A DNA stretch of 64,000 bases from Streptococcus sp. LPB0220 (GTDB taxonomy: Bacteria > Bacillota > Bacilli > Lactobacillales > Streptococcaceae): NCBI RefSeq assembly GCF_008727815.1, contig NZ_CP044230.1:1906001-1970000 (forward strand), read 5' to 3'. The notes under the pieces are model-generated. The model was not told the origin of the DNA. It ran no database searches and saw only the letters and a program-made list of their open reading frames with translations. The position numbers and the translations under genes are program-made. Position 1 is the stretch's first letter, and each line of letters opens with the position of its first letter. This document shows, piece by piece, positions 23,401 to 32,505 of this stretch.

Positions 23401-25224
23401 ATCTGCCATTACTGATTCATTATAAGTAGAAACAGCAGATGGATCCAATACATAAATCTTAGTAACTGTTGAACCATCGTTGTCAACAATTTCACGAATA
23501 CGTTTTACGTAGTAATGTTGACGGCTACCCTTGAGTTCGGCATATTTAGTACCTACAGTGTTACCTAATTCACCAGACATAGTTGAAGAATCAGCCTGTT
23601 GATACAAAACATAACCATCAAATGTACGAGGATTTGATGCAGTGTAGTCTTGACCTTGGATACCTGTTTGAGTATATGAAGCAAGTTCTGTTTCATTACC
23701 AGTCGGTTTGTAACTTTGAGTTGTTGTATCTGCTTTAGAACGTGATGCATCAAAAGTTGATGAAGCTGTATCAACCACTTTATAGTGAGTTGTTTGATTC
23801 ATCTTGGTTGATGGTACAGCAATTTCAACGTTCGGTTTCTTTTCACCTTGGTTAGCAGGTGTAAGGTAGTCATAGACTTGCTCTGTCTTGTAATCAAAAC
23901 CACTAGGGTTCAAATCTTCATTGTGCTTGATAATGATATCGACACTAGACGGATTTCCATCAGTAGAAGCATTATAAACAAGGTATGGATAGTACTTCTG
24001 ACTTGAAAGGTCACCAAGATTGATTTCTTTGGCAGCAACAGCATTACTTAATGTTGTATTCGCAACTTCACTACCAGTTGTTTTATCAACCAAACGAACA
24101 AATACATTTGGATTTGATGCACTATTTGTCTTGTCTACAGACAATGTGATGTAATAGTTTTTGTTGTAAAGTTGGTTGTATGAAGAAAGATTCCAAATAC
24201 CAAATGTCAAACGACCTGAAGTTGGGTCAGCTGCGTATCCTGATGGGATAGTTTGGGGACGATCTGTAAGGGTCGCACCGTTTGGATCTGACATTCCTGG
24301 CGTTACACTAACACCAGATGGATTTGTGCTTGAAGTAGCAATAGCATCCAATTGTGCGTAAACTGCTGGAGCACCATTTACTGTTGTGTTACCAGTAAAT
24401 CCTGCTGCAGTCAAGGTTACCATCATGTCATCTACTGACTTGCTCAAACGTTCGCGTTGCTCAGCGTATGATTGAGCTGAAGCATTAGCGTTGATCAAGC
24501 TGTTGCTTGCTGTCAATTCTGTTTGAACTTTAGCGATTGCTGCATCAAGTGCTGCTTTCTTTTCTGGAGCTGAAACAGTAGCTGAGTAGTCTCCTGCGAT
24601 CTTGTTCAACAAGGCTGCTTCTGAAGTGTTTTGTTCTAGGACAACTTTATCTTCAGATTTAGTAGCTGTTGTAGATGCTTCTGAAGCTGCTTCAGATTCT
24701 GTTGCTACAGCTGATTCACTAAGAGCAGCTGAAAGTTCTGCAGATCCTTGTTCGCTCAATGAAGCTGACTCAGATACAGAGACACTTACAGATGTTGAAG
24801 TGCTTGCTGATGTTGATGCACTTGCTGATTCTGTTGTAGATTCAGTAGTTGATTGAGTAGTTGAAGTTGTACCAAGTACAGTACTTCCTCGTTCTACAAG
24901 AGCTTGGCTTGAAAGCTCAGATGCTGTTGCAACGTCTGAACCATTTTCATCAGCTTTAGCAGTATTCGCTACTGTAGCTGCACCAAGAACAGCCCCTGCT
25001 GCCACGATCCCTTTGAGCAAGCCTCGGCTTGTCATTTCTGTTGCTGATACTTCATCTTCACGAACTTCAGCTACTACAGTTTCTTCGACCTGACCGCGGA
25101 TGACTTTCAAAAGACCAAAGTTAGAAGTTGCTGCACGCAACCAGTTCTTACCCGACTTGATCAATTTAAAACGAGTCACACGATCCGTTTCACGGAATTC
25201 ACCGTTCGAACGCTTAAAAAACAT
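20410..25224 (-). CDS. Serine-rich-repeat adhesin 1 (LPNTG), Fap1-like layout
   Basis: 1604 aa, first adhesin in transcription order. Accessory-Sec signal [14 protein letters not shown] with a hydrophobic core ending NTAKADE (about residue 92). Short SRR-1 (about 118-165), helical block (about 185-280; [15 protein letters not shown]), beta-rich region to ~760 ending [14 protein letters not shown], then an SRR-2 domain of about 800 residues, LPNTG at ~1569, TM segment and RRKKEDEK. The N-terminal ~760 residues are homologous segment by segment to adhesin 3, but adhesin 1 has more regular repeats (18- and 14-residue units). Own promoter and terminator. By family it should be O-glycosylated on Ser before export; the host or bacterial ligand is not predictable here. 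Confidence 0.94.
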   Translation of the reverse strand: MFFKRSNGEFRETDRVTRFKLIKSGKNWLRAATSNFGLLKVIRGQVEETVVAEVREDEVSATEMTSRGLLKGIVAAGAVLGAATVANTAKADENGSDVATASELSSQALVERGSTVLGTTSTTQSTTESTTESASASTSASTSTSVSVSVSESASLSEQGSAELSAALSESAVATESEAASEASTTATKSEDKVVLEQNTSEAALLNKIAGDYSATVSAPEKKAALDAAIAKVQTELTASNSLINANASAQSYAEQRERLSKSVDDMMVTLTAAGFTGNTTVNGAPAVYAQLDAIATSSTNPSGVSVTPGMSDPNGATLTDRPQTIPSGYAADPTSGRLTFGIWNLSSYNQLYNKNYYITLSVDKTNSASNPNVFVRLVDKTTGSEVANTTLSNAVAAKEINLGDLSSQKYYPYLVYNASTDGNPSSVDIIIKHNEDLNPSGFDYKTEQVYDYLTPANQGEKKPNVEIAVPSTKMNQTTHYKVVDTASSTFDASRSKADTTTQSYKPTGNETELASYTQTGIQGQDYTASNPRTFDGYVLYQQADSSTMSGELGNTVGTKYAELKGSRQHYYVKRIREIVDNDGSTVTKIYVLDPSAVSTYNESVMADNTDTTGYTLVYTTPVIKPGDKYIPAATNMEADKRLVSSKNGDYQLSVSPWHNPDKPNEGLVYITGWFTAGHYNDANYMFVDEPKGTASAVPGGNTQNVIGGRTKYAIDKATGKIVTDSFGNPKKTTGGFGNQYSIPDASEKPSGDTVHYYRKMNDSESASQSQSQSNSQSLSESEVVSKSQSVSQSQSTSEKTSKSISESASASLSESTRESASTSTSQSVSLSTSASTSASTSASQSASLSTSASTSASTSASQSVSLSTSASTSASTSASQSASLSTSASTSASTSASQSASLSTSASTSASTSASQSASLSTSASVSASTTQSNSESNTESASQSISESRSESASISLSESVSLSESLSESASISASESASLSESLSESASTSASESASTSASQSASLSASASTSASTSASQSASLSTSASVSASTSASQSASLSTSASVSASTSASQSASLSTSASVSASTSASQSASLSTSASVSASTSASQSASLSTSASVSASTSASQSASLSTSASASESASQSISESQSESASVSLSESVSVSESLSESASTSASESASTSLSQSASLSESASASESASQSISESQSESASVSLSESVSVSESLSESASTSASESASTSASQSASLSTSASTSASTSASQSASLSTSASESASTSASQSASLSTSASESASTSASQSASLSTSASESASTSASQSASLSTSASESASTSASQSASLSTSASESASTSASQSASLSTSASESASTSASQSASLSTSASESASTSVSQSVSASESTSTSVSQSVSASESASTSVSQSVSASESTSTSVSQSVSASESTSTSVSQSVSASESTSTSVSQSVSASESTSTSVSQSVSASESTSTSVSQSVSASESTSTSVSTSVSVSQSQSHSGSTSGSGSYSNSMSQSGSTSASGSYSNSMSQSGSTSASGSYSNSMSQSASGSESLSTSESANGSQKHSESVALPNTGETTSVTSALLGAVAGLAGAAVLGRRKKEDEK
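20780..22790 (-). repeat. SRR-2 of adhesin 1: arrays of 42-bp and 54-bp units
   Basis: At 20780-21130 nine near-identical 42-bp units encode 14-mers ([14 protein letters not shown] type). At 21130-21490 about seven 54-bp units encode 18-mers ([18 protein letters not shown] type). Further 54-bp units with [10 protein letters not shown] run through 21890-22200 and 22440-22740. Two related non-identical spacer blocks lie at 21560-21700 and 21740-21880. High identity between units makes copy-number change likely. Confidence 0.85.
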
Positions 25225-25259
25225 TTCTGTCTCCTTAATACATTTTTTATTTCCTTTAT

Positions 25260-25287
25260 ATTATAGACTACTTTTCAAATATTTCAA
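25260..25287 (-). promoter_or_regulatory. Promoter of SRR adhesin 1
   Basis: TTGAAA - 16 bp - TATAAT on the minus strand, 35 bp before the ATG, followed by AAGGAGACAG. Confidence 0.7.
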
Positions 25288-25427
25288 GCAATTATTCTCA
25301 ATTATTACTATTTTTTTAAAAATTTTTTTCTTTATATAAAGAAATCCGTTTTCATATGTTTTTTTGTTGAACTGGGGCATTTTTTTAAAAATCTTTTTCT
25401 AAAATAAAACTTTGATATCAAAAACAA

Positions 25428-25452
25428 AAACCCCATTTAAATGAGGCTTTTA
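25428..25452 (-). terminator. Hairpin in the adhesin 1 / gltX spacer
   Basis: Minus-strand CCTCATTTAAATGGGG followed by TTTTTG. It resembles the gltX terminator at 25873-25898 (CCTCATTTACATGAGG). The two similar hairpins lie either side of the repeat element at 25551-25846, as if a terminator had been duplicated or split by its arrival. Confidence 0.5.
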
Positions 25453-25550
25453 GAATGTAGACAAACTATTTTAAAGTAAAATAAGTTAAGTGATTCTGCA
25501 AAAAACAAAATTGAGTTCCAATAGTTAAATCGATTAAATAAAATACTGAA

Positions 25551-25846
25551 ACTTTCCGCTGTGAGAAAAGTGCCTGAAACAATAACGTTTCAGGCACTTG
25601 GAATTATTGAGAGTAAAACAGTTTGGGAAACTGTTTTAGCCTGAGCCCAGAAATTAAAGAGCGAAGGGGCTCAATATGAATTGAACACGGGCTGCGGATT
25701 GTGTCAAAAAGATAAGTTCTCCTAGAATCGAAAGATTCTGCGTCAAACTTCCTATTTTGACTTTATCCGCAGACGCCCTTAGTATCTTGATTTAGTCATG
25801 GAACTTCAAAGAAGTTCGCTGACGTCCGTACTCACCTAAGGAAAGT
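25551..25846. repeat. Intergenic repeat, family 2, copy 1 (296 bp)
   Basis: Begins ACTTTCCGCTGTGA and ends CACCTAAGGAAAGT, so the outer seven bases ACTTTCC/GGAAAGT are inverted repeats. Inside are hairpins (GTGCCTGAAAC/GTTTCAGGCAC; AAACAGTTT/AAACTGTTT) and the end block GGAACTTC..GAAGTTCGCTGACGTCCGTAC. A shorter inverted copy is at 54370-54501. No reading frame is evident. It fills most of the 680-bp gap between adhesin 1 and gltX. Confidence 0.7.
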
Positions 25847-25872
25847 TTTTAAGATGATTTTATCTTCAATCT

Positions 25873-25898
25873 GAAAACCTCATGTAAATGAGGTTTTC
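25873..25898 (-). terminator. gltX terminator
   Basis: Stem GAAAACCTCAT/ATGAGGTTTTC with a 4-nt loop, 5 bp beyond the gltX stop. Confidence 0.75.
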
Positions 25899-25902
25899 AC
25901 GG

Positions 25903-27360
25903 TTATCTGATTTTTTCCAACATGCTTTCAATGTGTTGGATGGATTTTTCGCGTCCAAGCAAGTAGATGGTATCTGGCAATTCAGGACCATGCATTTCAC
26001 CTGAAACGGCAATACGGATTGGCATAAAGAGATTCTTTCCTTTGATACCAGTTTCCTTTTGGACCGCTTTGATTTGTGGGAAGATATTTTCTACCACAAA
26101 CTCATCGTCTGACATGGCTTCGAGTTTGGCCTTAAAGGCTTCAAGTACAGTCGGAACCGTTTCACCAGCCATGACTTCTCGCTCAGCGTCTGTCAATTCT
26201 GGGAAGTCTGAGAAGAAAAGGTCTGTCAATGGAACGATTTCGTCCACTGACTTCATTTGTGGCTTGTAGAGTTCTACAAACTTCTCAGCCTTGTCTGTCA
26301 AACGACCTGCTTCTTCGAGGAATGGCTTGGCCATTTCAAAGATAGTCGCAAGATCCGCATTCTTGATATACTCATTGCTCATCCAGTCCATTTTCTTCTG
26401 GTCGAAAGCAGCTGGAGACTTGCTGAGACGATGTTCATCAAAGAGCTTGATGAGTTCTTCGCGAGAGAAGATTTCGTCTTCCCCACCAGGGTTCCAACCA
26501 AGAAGAGCGATGAAGTTAAAGACTGCTTCTGGAAGGTAGCCCTTCTTACGGTAATCTTCGATAAATTGAAGGGTGTTGGTGTCCCGTTTAGACAACTTCT
26601 TACCTGTTTCAGAGTTGATGATCAAAGTCATGTGTCCAAACTCAGGTGCTTCCCATCCAAGAGCTTCATAGACCATGAGCTGTTTTGGGGTGTTGGCAAT
26701 GTGGTCGTCTCCACGGATGACGTGAGAGATTTGCATGTCGTGGTCATCGATCACAACGGCAAAGTTGTAAGTTGGGTAGCCATCTTTCTTCTGGATGACC
26801 CAATCCCCACCGATATTACCACCTTCAAACTCGATATCGCCTTTGACCATATCATGCCACTTGTAGATACCAGACTCATTCACTGCCAAACGAACCGTTG
26901 GAATCACACCCGCTGCTTCACGTTCTGCAACGTAAGCAGCTTTTTCTTCCTCGCTCATGCCAAGGTATTCGTTGATGTAGCGAGGTGTTTCACCTGCTGC
27001 TTCTTGGCGTTCACGTTCAGCTGCCAACTCTTCTTCAGTGACGTAAGATTTGTAAGCTTTTCCTTCCGCCAAGAGTTGGTCGATGTATGTTTGATAGAGT
27101 TCCAAACGTTCAGACTGGCGGTAGTTTTCATGCGTCTCAGGACTTTCATCCCAGTCCATGCCCAACCAACGCAGGTTTTCAAGCTGTGAACGTTCTCCGT
27201 CTTCGACGTGACGTTTGCGGTCTGTATCCTCGATACGGATGATAAAGGTTCCACCATGGTGACGCGCATACAAGTAGTTAAACAATGCTGTACGAGCATT
27301 TCCGATGTGTAGTAGCCCTGTTGGACTTGGTGCATAACGCACACGAATATCTTTTGCCAT
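25903..27360 (-). CDS. gltX: Glutamyl-tRNA synthetase
   Basis: 485 aa class I aminoacyl-tRNA synthetase that charges tRNA-Glu (and in this phylum usually tRNA-Gln, later amidated). The HIGH motif is in [16 protein letters not shown] (residues ~11-26) and the KMSKS-type loop is GKKLSKRD (about 253-260). Length is normal for the family. Ribosome site GAGGAGAGAAAT stands before the ATG. Single gene, with its own promoter (27414-27441) and terminator. Confidence 0.98.
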   Translation of the reverse strand: MAKDIRVRYAPSPTGLLHIGNARTALFNYLYARHHGGTFIIRIEDTDRKRHVEDGERSQLENLRWLGMDWDESPETHENYRQSERLELYQTYIDQLLAEGKAYKSYVTEEELAAERERQEAAGETPRYINEYLGMSEEEKAAYVAEREAAGVIPTVRLAVNESGIYKWHDMVKGDIEFEGGNIGGDWVIQKKDGYPTYNFAVVIDDHDMQISHVIRGDDHIANTPKQLMVYEALGWEAPEFGHMTLIINSETGKKLSKRDTNTLQFIEDYRKKGYLPEAVFNFIALLGWNPGGEDEIFSREELIKLFDEHRLSKSPAAFDQKKMDWMSNEYIKNADLATIFEMAKPFLEEAGRLTDKAEKFVELYKPQMKSVDEIVPLTDLFFSDFPELTDAEREVMAGETVPTVLEAFKAKLEAMSDDEFVVENIFPQIKAVQKETGIKGKNLFMPIRIAVSGEMHGPELPDTIYLLGREKSIQHIESMLEKIR

Positions 27361-27413
27361 ATTTCTCTCCTCTTATCTTGTTCGCTATTTCTAGCTCATT
27401 TTCAATCGTTCCT

Positions 27414-27441
27414 ATTATACCACAAAGAAAGCAGGACTGAA
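27414..27441 (-). promoter_or_regulatory. gltX promoter (extended -10)
   Basis: TTCAGT - 16 bp - TATAAT with TGTGG directly before the -10 box, giving an extended -10. About 50 bp before the gltX ATG. Confidence 0.6.
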
Positions 27442-27486
27442 ATGAATAAGTGACCTTTCTAGTCTTTCTTCCTATATGTATGAAAA

Positions 27487-27661
27487 GAGAGTGGGACTGA
27501 AATCGGTAATTCGTTAGAATTCGATTTCGTCGTCCCACCTCCGCACAGTTGAGTAGGGCTGTAAAAGCTGATGAAATCAGCGTAGTAGAGCCCACTCAAC
27601 CACTGCGTCTTGCTCGACAATCCAAAAACAATTGAGAGGCTAGGACTTTTGTCCCAGCCTC
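27487..27661. repeat. Intergenic repeat, family 1, copy A (175 bp)
   Basis: Runs from GAGAGTGGGAC to GTCCCAGCCTC. It contains GGTAATTCGTTAGAATTCG, CGTCCCACCTCCGCACAG and a long imperfect palindrome (GTTGAGTAGGGCT ... AGCCCACTCAAC). Nearly identical copies lie at 31483-31657 (inverted) and 51679-51853; a diverged copy is at 38563-38730. It ends 21 bp from the estA stop codon. Confidence 0.88.
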
Positions 27662-27681
27662 ATATCCAATCTATTGGTATC

Positions 27682-28464
27682 TTATTTTAACCGTTCTTCC
27701 AATTCAAAGTCGATTGGTAGGGTTTGTAAAAAGTGCTCCAACTCACGTTCCCAGTAGAACCATTCGTGCTTGCCTGGACTGTGGGTATAAGTGACATCCA
27801 AACCTAACTTTTCTAGTTCCTTGACTTCAAAATTATTGGCCTCATAAAGGAAATCCTGCTCCCCACACCAGATCCAGAGTTTTGTCTTCTTATCTGAAAA
27901 CTTCTTGGCAGCAGTCTCTAGCGAATAGGGACTGGTCGTCCAATCCTCAATCTCTCCAAAAATTCCCTTCCAAAAAGCTGGTTGTTCCAAGTCATTGTTT
28001 TCAAAATCCCGATCGTGAAAACTAAGTGCTCCAGAGAAACTCGCAGCTCGAGAGAAACGATTTGTCTTGAGGGCCAAGAGCATTGATCCATAGCCGCCCA
28101 TGGATAGACCCGCAATAAAGGTTTTCTCCCGTTTCTTAGTCATATTCGGGAAGAAGCGAGAAAGAGTCTCTGGCAATTCTTTCGCAATGGCCGTGTAGTA
28201 GTTGTAGCCATACTGGGTATCGGTGTAAAAGCCATTATTGGTGTTAGGTAGGACCACGATCAGATTGGTATTGCGCAGGATGCGCTCCACATTGGTCCGC
28301 TTCAACCAAGAGTGGTGATTGCCATTCATCCCGTGTAAGAGATAGAGAACCGGAATATCCGTATCTGCCGGATCTTCCACGCGCGATGCATCGGGATAAA
28401 GAACGGACACCCCCCACTCCATCTTCAAGGCTTCTGAATAATACTCAATCTGCATAACTGCCAT
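27682..28464 (-). CDS. estA: Esterase EstA (tributyrin esterase family)
   Basis: 260-aa alpha/beta hydrolase. Nucleophile elbow GLSMGG with Ser121, probable Asp204 (GEQDFLY) and His233 (GKHEW) complete the triad; LLHGMNG (about 43-49) is the oxyanion region. Family members in streptococci hydrolyse short-chain acyl esters and can de-acetylate sialic acid. The start is ATG 28464 ([10 protein letters not shown]), with AGAGGG before it; ten extra codons upstream lack a ribosome site. It lies 70 bp downstream of rnjB, with a terminator between. No signal peptide. Confidence 0.92.
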   Translation of the reverse strand: MAVMQIEYYSEALKMEWGVSVLYPDASRVEDPADTDIPVLYLLHGMNGNHHSWLKRTNVERILRNTNLIVVLPNTNNGFYTDTQYGYNYYTAIAKELPETLSRFFPNMTKKREKTFIAGLSMGGYGSMLLALKTNRFSRAASFSGALSFHDRDFENNDLEQPAFWKGIFGEIEDWTTSPYSLETAAKKFSDKKTKLWIWCGEQDFLYEANNFEVKELEKLGLDVTYTHSPGKHEWFYWERELEHFLQTLPIDFELEERLK

Positions 28465-28486
28465 TTGCTTCCCTCTTTCTACTGTT

Positions 28487-28517
28487 AAAAACACTCGGCA
28501 AGCCTTCGGCTGCCAAG
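28487..28517 (-). terminator. rnjB terminator
   Basis: Minus-strand CTTGGCAGCC GAA GGCTTGCCGAG (10 bp, one bulge), then TGTTTTTA; 17 bp beyond the rnjB stop. Confidence 0.75.
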
Positions 28518-28534
28518 CGTTTCCATTTCTTCCA

Positions 28535-30196
28535 TTATTTTACTTCCATCACGACTGGTAGGATGGCTGGACGACGTTTGGTTTGTTCAAATAAGAACTT
28601 AGACAAGTTGTCGCGCACCAAACCTTTTAACTCACCCCAGTCAAAGCTATCTTGATTCAAATAATCTTCGACGCTTTGGTTGACCAATTCGCAACTTTCA
28701 CGAAGAATATCCCGACTTTTCTTGACATAGACAAAACCACGAGTGTGCACGCGCGCTTTGGAAATAATTTTCTTCTCTTTGCGATTCACTGTGATCGCCA
28801 CGATAAAGATCCCGTCTTCTGACAAGACCTTGCGGTCACGAAGGACAATATTGCCCACATCACCAATGGCATTCCCATCGATCATGACATCTCCCGCTGA
28901 GACGCTACCGGCAGGAACGAAGTCACCCTTTTCATACTCCATTACCGTTCCGCGTTTTGGAATAAAGATGTTTTCAGGCAAGATACCGACTTCCATCGCC
29001 ACCCGCGCATGAGCATCCAATTCACGGTATTCCCCTTGGATCGGGAAGAGATATTTAGGACGAAGAAGGTTGATCATCAACTGCAAGTCCCGTGCGTTTC
29101 CGTGACCAGATACGCGTAAGCTGGACGTGATCAATTTGACAACTCCACCTGCTTGGTAGATCATGTTTTCTACACGAGCTACCACTGCTTCTTTGGCAAT
29201 CGATGGCGTTGTAACGATGTAGACCAAGTCTCCATCTTTGATTTCCACATAGCGGTGACGACCAATCGACATCTTGCGCAAACCATTGATCGGCTCACCC
29301 ATTCGGCCTGTTTCCAAAATGATCAATTCATGATCCTCGAAACGGCTCATTTCTTTTGGCTTGATCAAGAGTTTTTCATTAGCAAGAGACAATTTGTTCA
29401 AGCGAATGGCTGTGCGGACGATGTTTTCCACATCGAACCCTGTCAAGACCACCCGACGGCCAGTCTCAGCTGCAGCGTCAAAGACCTGCTGGATCCGAGA
29501 AAGGTTGCTGGCTACCGCCGCCACGATCACACGACCATCCCAGTCTGCAATCGTATCTAAGATAGCATCGCCCACTTCTTGCTCACTGGCAACTTGAATC
29601 TTGCTATCCGCATTGGCTGAATCACTCAAGAGGGCAAGCACACCTTCGCGTCCAATCTCAGCTAGGCGAGCAAAGTCCGTCGCATAAGACTCGCTGGCAG
29701 TTTGGTCAAATTTAAAGTCTCCTGTGTAGACGATATTGCCCTCAGGAGTGCCAATCACAATCCCGATACTTTCAGGGATGGAGTGGGTTGTTTGAAAGAA
29801 AGAGACGACGGCATCACCAAAATCAATCTCAGAATTCTGATCGATGACATGGAAGTCGTTAAATTTCTTCACACTGTCATTGCTTTTGACAAAGAGTTTA
29901 GCCAACTCAATGGTCAACTCTGTCCCGAATACAGGAACTTTGGCTTCGGCCAAAAGATAAGGCAAGGCCCCAATGGCATCCGCGTGACCATGGGTCAAGA
30001 AAACACCCGCAATGCGGTCCTTGTTTTCAAATAGATAATCCATGTTTGGGATAACGACATCCACCCCAAGTTGCTCATTTTCTGGATACTTCAAACCTGC
30101 ATCCAAGACAAAAATTGAATCGTTCACTTCGGCAACGTAGAGATTTTTCCCATTTTCTCGAACACCGCCAAGAGTGACTAATTTAATACTACTCAC
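28535..30196 (-). CDS. rnjB: Ribonuclease J2
   Basis: 553-aa metallo-beta-lactamase/beta-CASP RNase involved in mRNA decay and 5' processing, normally in complex with RNase J1. The motif-II region reads H69-G-H71-A-D73-A74, so the last His of the canonical HxHxDH is Ala. This degenerate metal site is typical of RNase J2 rather than J1 and suggests a mainly structural or partner role. Start is GTG 30196 with AGGAGACAACA before it. Promoter TTGAAA-17-TATAAT at 30289-30317. A terminator separates it from estA. Confidence 0.92.
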   Translation of the reverse strand: MSSIKLVTLGGVRENGKNLYVAEVNDSIFVLDAGLKYPENEQLGVDVVIPNMDYLFENKDRIAGVFLTHGHADAIGALPYLLAEAKVPVFGTELTIELAKLFVKSNDSVKKFNDFHVIDQNSEIDFGDAVVSFFQTTHSIPESIGIVIGTPEGNIVYTGDFKFDQTASESYATDFARLAEIGREGVLALLSDSANADSKIQVASEQEVGDAILDTIADWDGRVIVAAVASNLSRIQQVFDAAAETGRRVVLTGFDVENIVRTAIRLNKLSLANEKLLIKPKEMSRFEDHELIILETGRMGEPINGLRKMSIGRHRYVEIKDGDLVYIVTTPSIAKEAVVARVENMIYQAGGVVKLITSSLRVSGHGNARDLQLMINLLRPKYLFPIQGEYRELDAHARVAMEVGILPENIFIPKRGTVMEYEKGDFVPAGSVSAGDVMIDGNAIGDVGNIVLRDRKVLSEDGIFIVAITVNRKEKKIISKARVHTRGFVYVKKSRDILRESCELVNQSVEDYLNQDSFDWGELKGLVRDNLSKFLFEQTKRRPAILPVVMEVK

Positions 30197-30288
30197 TGTT
30201 GTCTCCTTTAGTGTGATTATTTTAATACTTACGGTCCTTGGTCGCCCAAGTCGAATTACAGCTTTGCAAATACTTGCATATCTACTCT

Positions 30289-30317
30289 ATTATACAATTT
30301 TTTTCTCTTTTTTTCAA
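30289..30317 (-). promoter_or_regulatory. rnjB promoter
   Basis: TTGAAA - 17 bp - TATAAT on the minus strand, leaving a 5' leader of about 85 nt before the GTG start. Confidence 0.75.
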
Positions 30318-30340
30318 AAAGCTTTCCACAGCAAAAAAGT

Positions 30341-30365
30341 CCTCTCATCTGAAGTAGATGAGAGG
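30341..30365 (-). terminator. Terminator after the 180-aa gene
   Basis: Stem CCTCTCATCT/AGATGAGAGG with a 5-nt loop, followed on the minus strand by ACTTTTTTG; isolates the upstream gene from rnjB. Confidence 0.85.
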
Positions 30366-30399
30366 GCTTCTAGGCGCCTATTTTTAGGGGGAAAAGACC

Positions 30400-30942
30400 C
30401 TAAAGATGGTAATCTCCCCGTTTATTTTCAATGATCCGCATAGCTGCCTTGATCACATGAAACTTGCCTAACAATTCCTCTAGGCGCTTACTATTTCGCT
30501 CGCTCAATTGGCCGTTCTTGACCGCTTGGGACAGGCGATAAAAATCATCCAAGTCCTCCCCAATGTTTTCAAACAGCTCTTTGGCTTCCTTGAGTCGGTA
30601 GCGATTGACTAGGTGGTTCACATCTTTTTTGAAGGAAGCGACATTGTTTTCGTGAATGTCCGTATAGGCTTCCTCTTCTTCCTTAGATTCTTGGTAATTA
30701 ACCGCCTTAAAGCAAGTGATGAACTCCCGACTTTTGATATTGCAAACAAAGATAACGCCATCACTGGCTACATAGGCTTCTGTGTTGGCGGGTTGAACCA
30801 CATTACTATCATAAGGAGAGAGGGAGGAGAGGTGTTGGTTGATCCACTTATTCAAGTGCTGATCATCTACGCCAAAGCGCTCAAAAGCTCTTTGCCGAAA
30901 ATGGTCCCGACAACTATATTCTTGCGCATACGACAATCCCAT
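30400..30942 (-). CDS. Unrecognised 180-aa soluble protein
   Basis: I do not recognise the family. The start is ATG 30942 (MGLSYAQEYSCRDHF), preceded by AGGAGGAGGTGAGAGT, a strong ribosome site; readings that start further upstream run through a terminator hairpin. The N-terminal half (1-80) contains RAFERFGVDD and GVIFVCNIKSREFITCF. The C-terminal half (90-180) is charged and predicted helical (HLVNRYRLKEAKELFENIGEDLDD; split across two helices). No signal or TM segment. It is the first gene after a long untranslated transcript (30965-31383) and is followed by its own terminator, so its expression could depend on read-through. Confidence 0.75.
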   Translation of the reverse strand: MGLSYAQEYSCRDHFRQRAFERFGVDDQHLNKWINQHLSSLSPYDSNVVQPANTEAYVASDGVIFVCNIKSREFITCFKAVNYQESKEEEEAYTDIHENNVASFKKDVNHLVNRYRLKEAKELFENIGEDLDDFYRLSQAVKNGQLSERNSKRLEELLGKFHVIKAAMRIIENKRGDYHL

Positions 30943-30964
30943 ACTCTCACCTCCTCCTGAGTAT

Positions 30965-31383
30965 TTTATAAAAATGGCCTCCAGTCTTACGGGACTAGAG
31001 GCCTGGTCTGCTTCACTGACTTGGTGCAATTAACCTTTTGGCTAACAAAACAATGTTTATGATGTTGATTTCATTTAATAGTATTTGTGTAAAATACCAG
31101 AGGTTTTCTTTGCTATCCTAAATCCAAATGATTAGTTTTCGACTGGACGCATCGAAGTTTGAAAACCTTTACAAAAAGCTTCTACCTACTATTTCCACGT
31201 TTTCTTATGTCTCCGGACAAACTAAGCAGGTTTGCCCGACCGTCCAACCGATCCGACACACACGACATGACTGCTCTTTTACGATAAGAGCATGAACAGA
31301 TATCAGCAAAACAGGCCTAAAACGAAGTAACCTAAATTTTAACTCGATAAGGCATTGGTATCAATCCCTTCTTCATCTTTCTA
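30965..31383 (-). ncRNA. Putative structured RNA or long leader, ~410 nt, family not recognised
   Basis: A strong promoter (31389-31417) would start transcription near 31382. No good ORF follows. The RNA can form several stems: GCTCTT/AAGAGC, GGGCAAAC/GTTTGTCC, and a longer closing pairing TTGGACG/CGTCCAG around the second. It ends in a GGCCTCTAGTC/GACTGGAGGCC hairpin with a U run (30965-31003), which lies 23 bp before the ribosome site of the 180-aa gene. It does not show the hallmarks I would expect for tmRNA, RNase P RNA, SRP RNA or a T-box. It is either an independent RNA or an attenuated leader for the downstream gene. Confidence 0.55.
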
Positions 31384-31388
31384 ACTAT

Positions 31389-31417
31389 ATTATACTCAGC
31401 CGCCTAAGCAATTGCAA
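31389..31417 (-). promoter_or_regulatory. Strong promoter of the structured RNA
   Basis: TTGCAA - exactly 17 bp - TATAAT on the minus strand. Confidence 0.75.
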
Positions 31418-31482
31418 GCGATTCCAGCTGAAACTAGTTCCAATTTTTATGCGGTTTTATAGATGATTTAAGGAAAAGAAAA

Positions 31483-31657
31483 GAGGCTGGGACAAAAGTC
31501 CTAGCCTCTCAATTATTTTTAGATTGTCGAGCAAGACGCAGTGGTTGAGTGGGCTCTACTACGCTGATTTCATCAGCTTTTACAGCCCTACTCAACTGTG
31601 CGGAGGTGGGACGACGAAATCGAATTCTAACGAATTACCGATTTCTGTCCCACTCTC
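31483..31657. repeat. Intergenic repeat, family 1, copy B (inverted)
   Basis: Reverse-complement copy of the element at 27487-27661, almost identical. It starts GAGGCTGGGAC and ends GTCCCACTCTC. The end of the copy is 83 bp from the stop codon of the ABC ATPase gene. Confidence 0.88.
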
Positions 31658-31740
31658 TAGCATGCAGACAAACTATTTCTACATCAAATAGCCTAAGTGA
31701 TGTCGCTTCTGTCCTACTCCCATTTTACGGGCTTTGTATC

Positions 31741-32505
31741 TTATTCTTTCTCAAACAATTCATAGTAGTCTGCGATGGTCATTTGGGCTTTTTCTTCTTG
31801 ACTGAGGTCTTGGACGATGTGCCCGTCTTTCATCACAATCAAGCGATTTCCATATTTCAAAGCATCTTCCATATGGTGGGTGATCATAAGGGCAGTGAGG
31901 GCATCTTGTTTCACAAACTCATCGGTCAAGGTCATCAGAGCCTGGCTGGTTTTCGGATCCAAGGCTGCAGTGTGTTCATCTAATAGCAAAAGTTCTGGAC
32001 GTTTTAGTGTCGCCATCAACAAGCTCAAAGCTTGACGTTGCCCACCTGATAGAAACTCAACTGCTGTATCGATATGATTTTCCAAGCCATTGCCGATCTT
32101 AGCAAGAACTGTTTGAAACTCTTCTTTATAGCTTGCCAAGTGACGCGGAATCAAGCCACGTTTTTCTCCGCGAAACTTCGCTACCAAGAGGTTTTCCGCT
32201 ACTGTCATGCGAGGTGCCGTTCCCATTTTAGGATCTTGAAAGACCCGTGATAGGTATTTGGCTCTCTTTTCAGGAGAATAGTTGGTTACATCTTCCCCTA
32301 GAATATAAATCTTCCCACTGCTCACCGGAAGCGTCCCAGCAATGGTATTAAAGAGGGTTGATTTTCCAGCTCCATTGCCCCCCAAAATCGTGATAAAATC
32401 ATGCTCTCGAATTTCCAAGGAAACATCATCCAGAATGACTTTTTCTTCGTTCATCCCATTGCTCACGGCTTTGGTTACATTTTTTAATTCTACAATTGCT
32501 GTCAT
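31741..32505 (-). CDS. ABC transporter ATP-binding protein
   Basis: 254-aa ATPase: Walker A GGNGAGKST (about 39-47), signature LSGGQRQ, Walker B LLLLDEHTAALD, switch His in MITHHMEDAL. Together with the adjoining permease it resembles the streptococcal TrpXYZ/SP_1069-1071-type importer, thought to carry an aromatic amino acid; the substrate is inference. It overlaps the permease gene by 4 bp. The usual substrate-binding lipoprotein gene is not next to it. Confidence 0.9.
   Translation of the reverse strand: MTAIVELKNVTKAVSNGMNEEKVILDDVSLEIREHDFITILGGNGAGKSTLFNTIAGTLPVSSGKIYILGEDVTNYSPEKRAKYLSRVFQDPKMGTAPRMTVAENLLVAKFRGEKRGLIPRHLASYKEEFQTVLAKIGNGLENHIDTAVEFLSGGQRQALSLLMATLKRPELLLLDEHTAALDPKTSQALMTLTDEFVKQDALTALMITHHMEDALKYGNRLIVMKDGHIVQDLSQEEKAQMTIADYYELFEKE

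Noticed and set aside
7794..25224. Repetitive arrays considered as CRISPR
   Set aside because: All repeats lie inside open frames, units are contiguous without spacers, and they encode serine-rich protein.
27487..27661. Family 1 repeat considered as an IS or transposase remnant
   Set aside because: No conserved reading frame across the four copies; short frames seen in it are the same nonsense text in each copy.
30943..31029. Longer start for the 180-aa protein
   Set aside because: The extra 29 codons run through the terminator hairpin, and the strong ribosome site directly precedes the ATG at 30942.
30965..31383. Structured RNA considered as tmRNA, RNase P RNA or T-box
   Set aside because: No tag-peptide frame or CCA end, no class B RNase P core, and no T-box GGTGG core were found on either strand.
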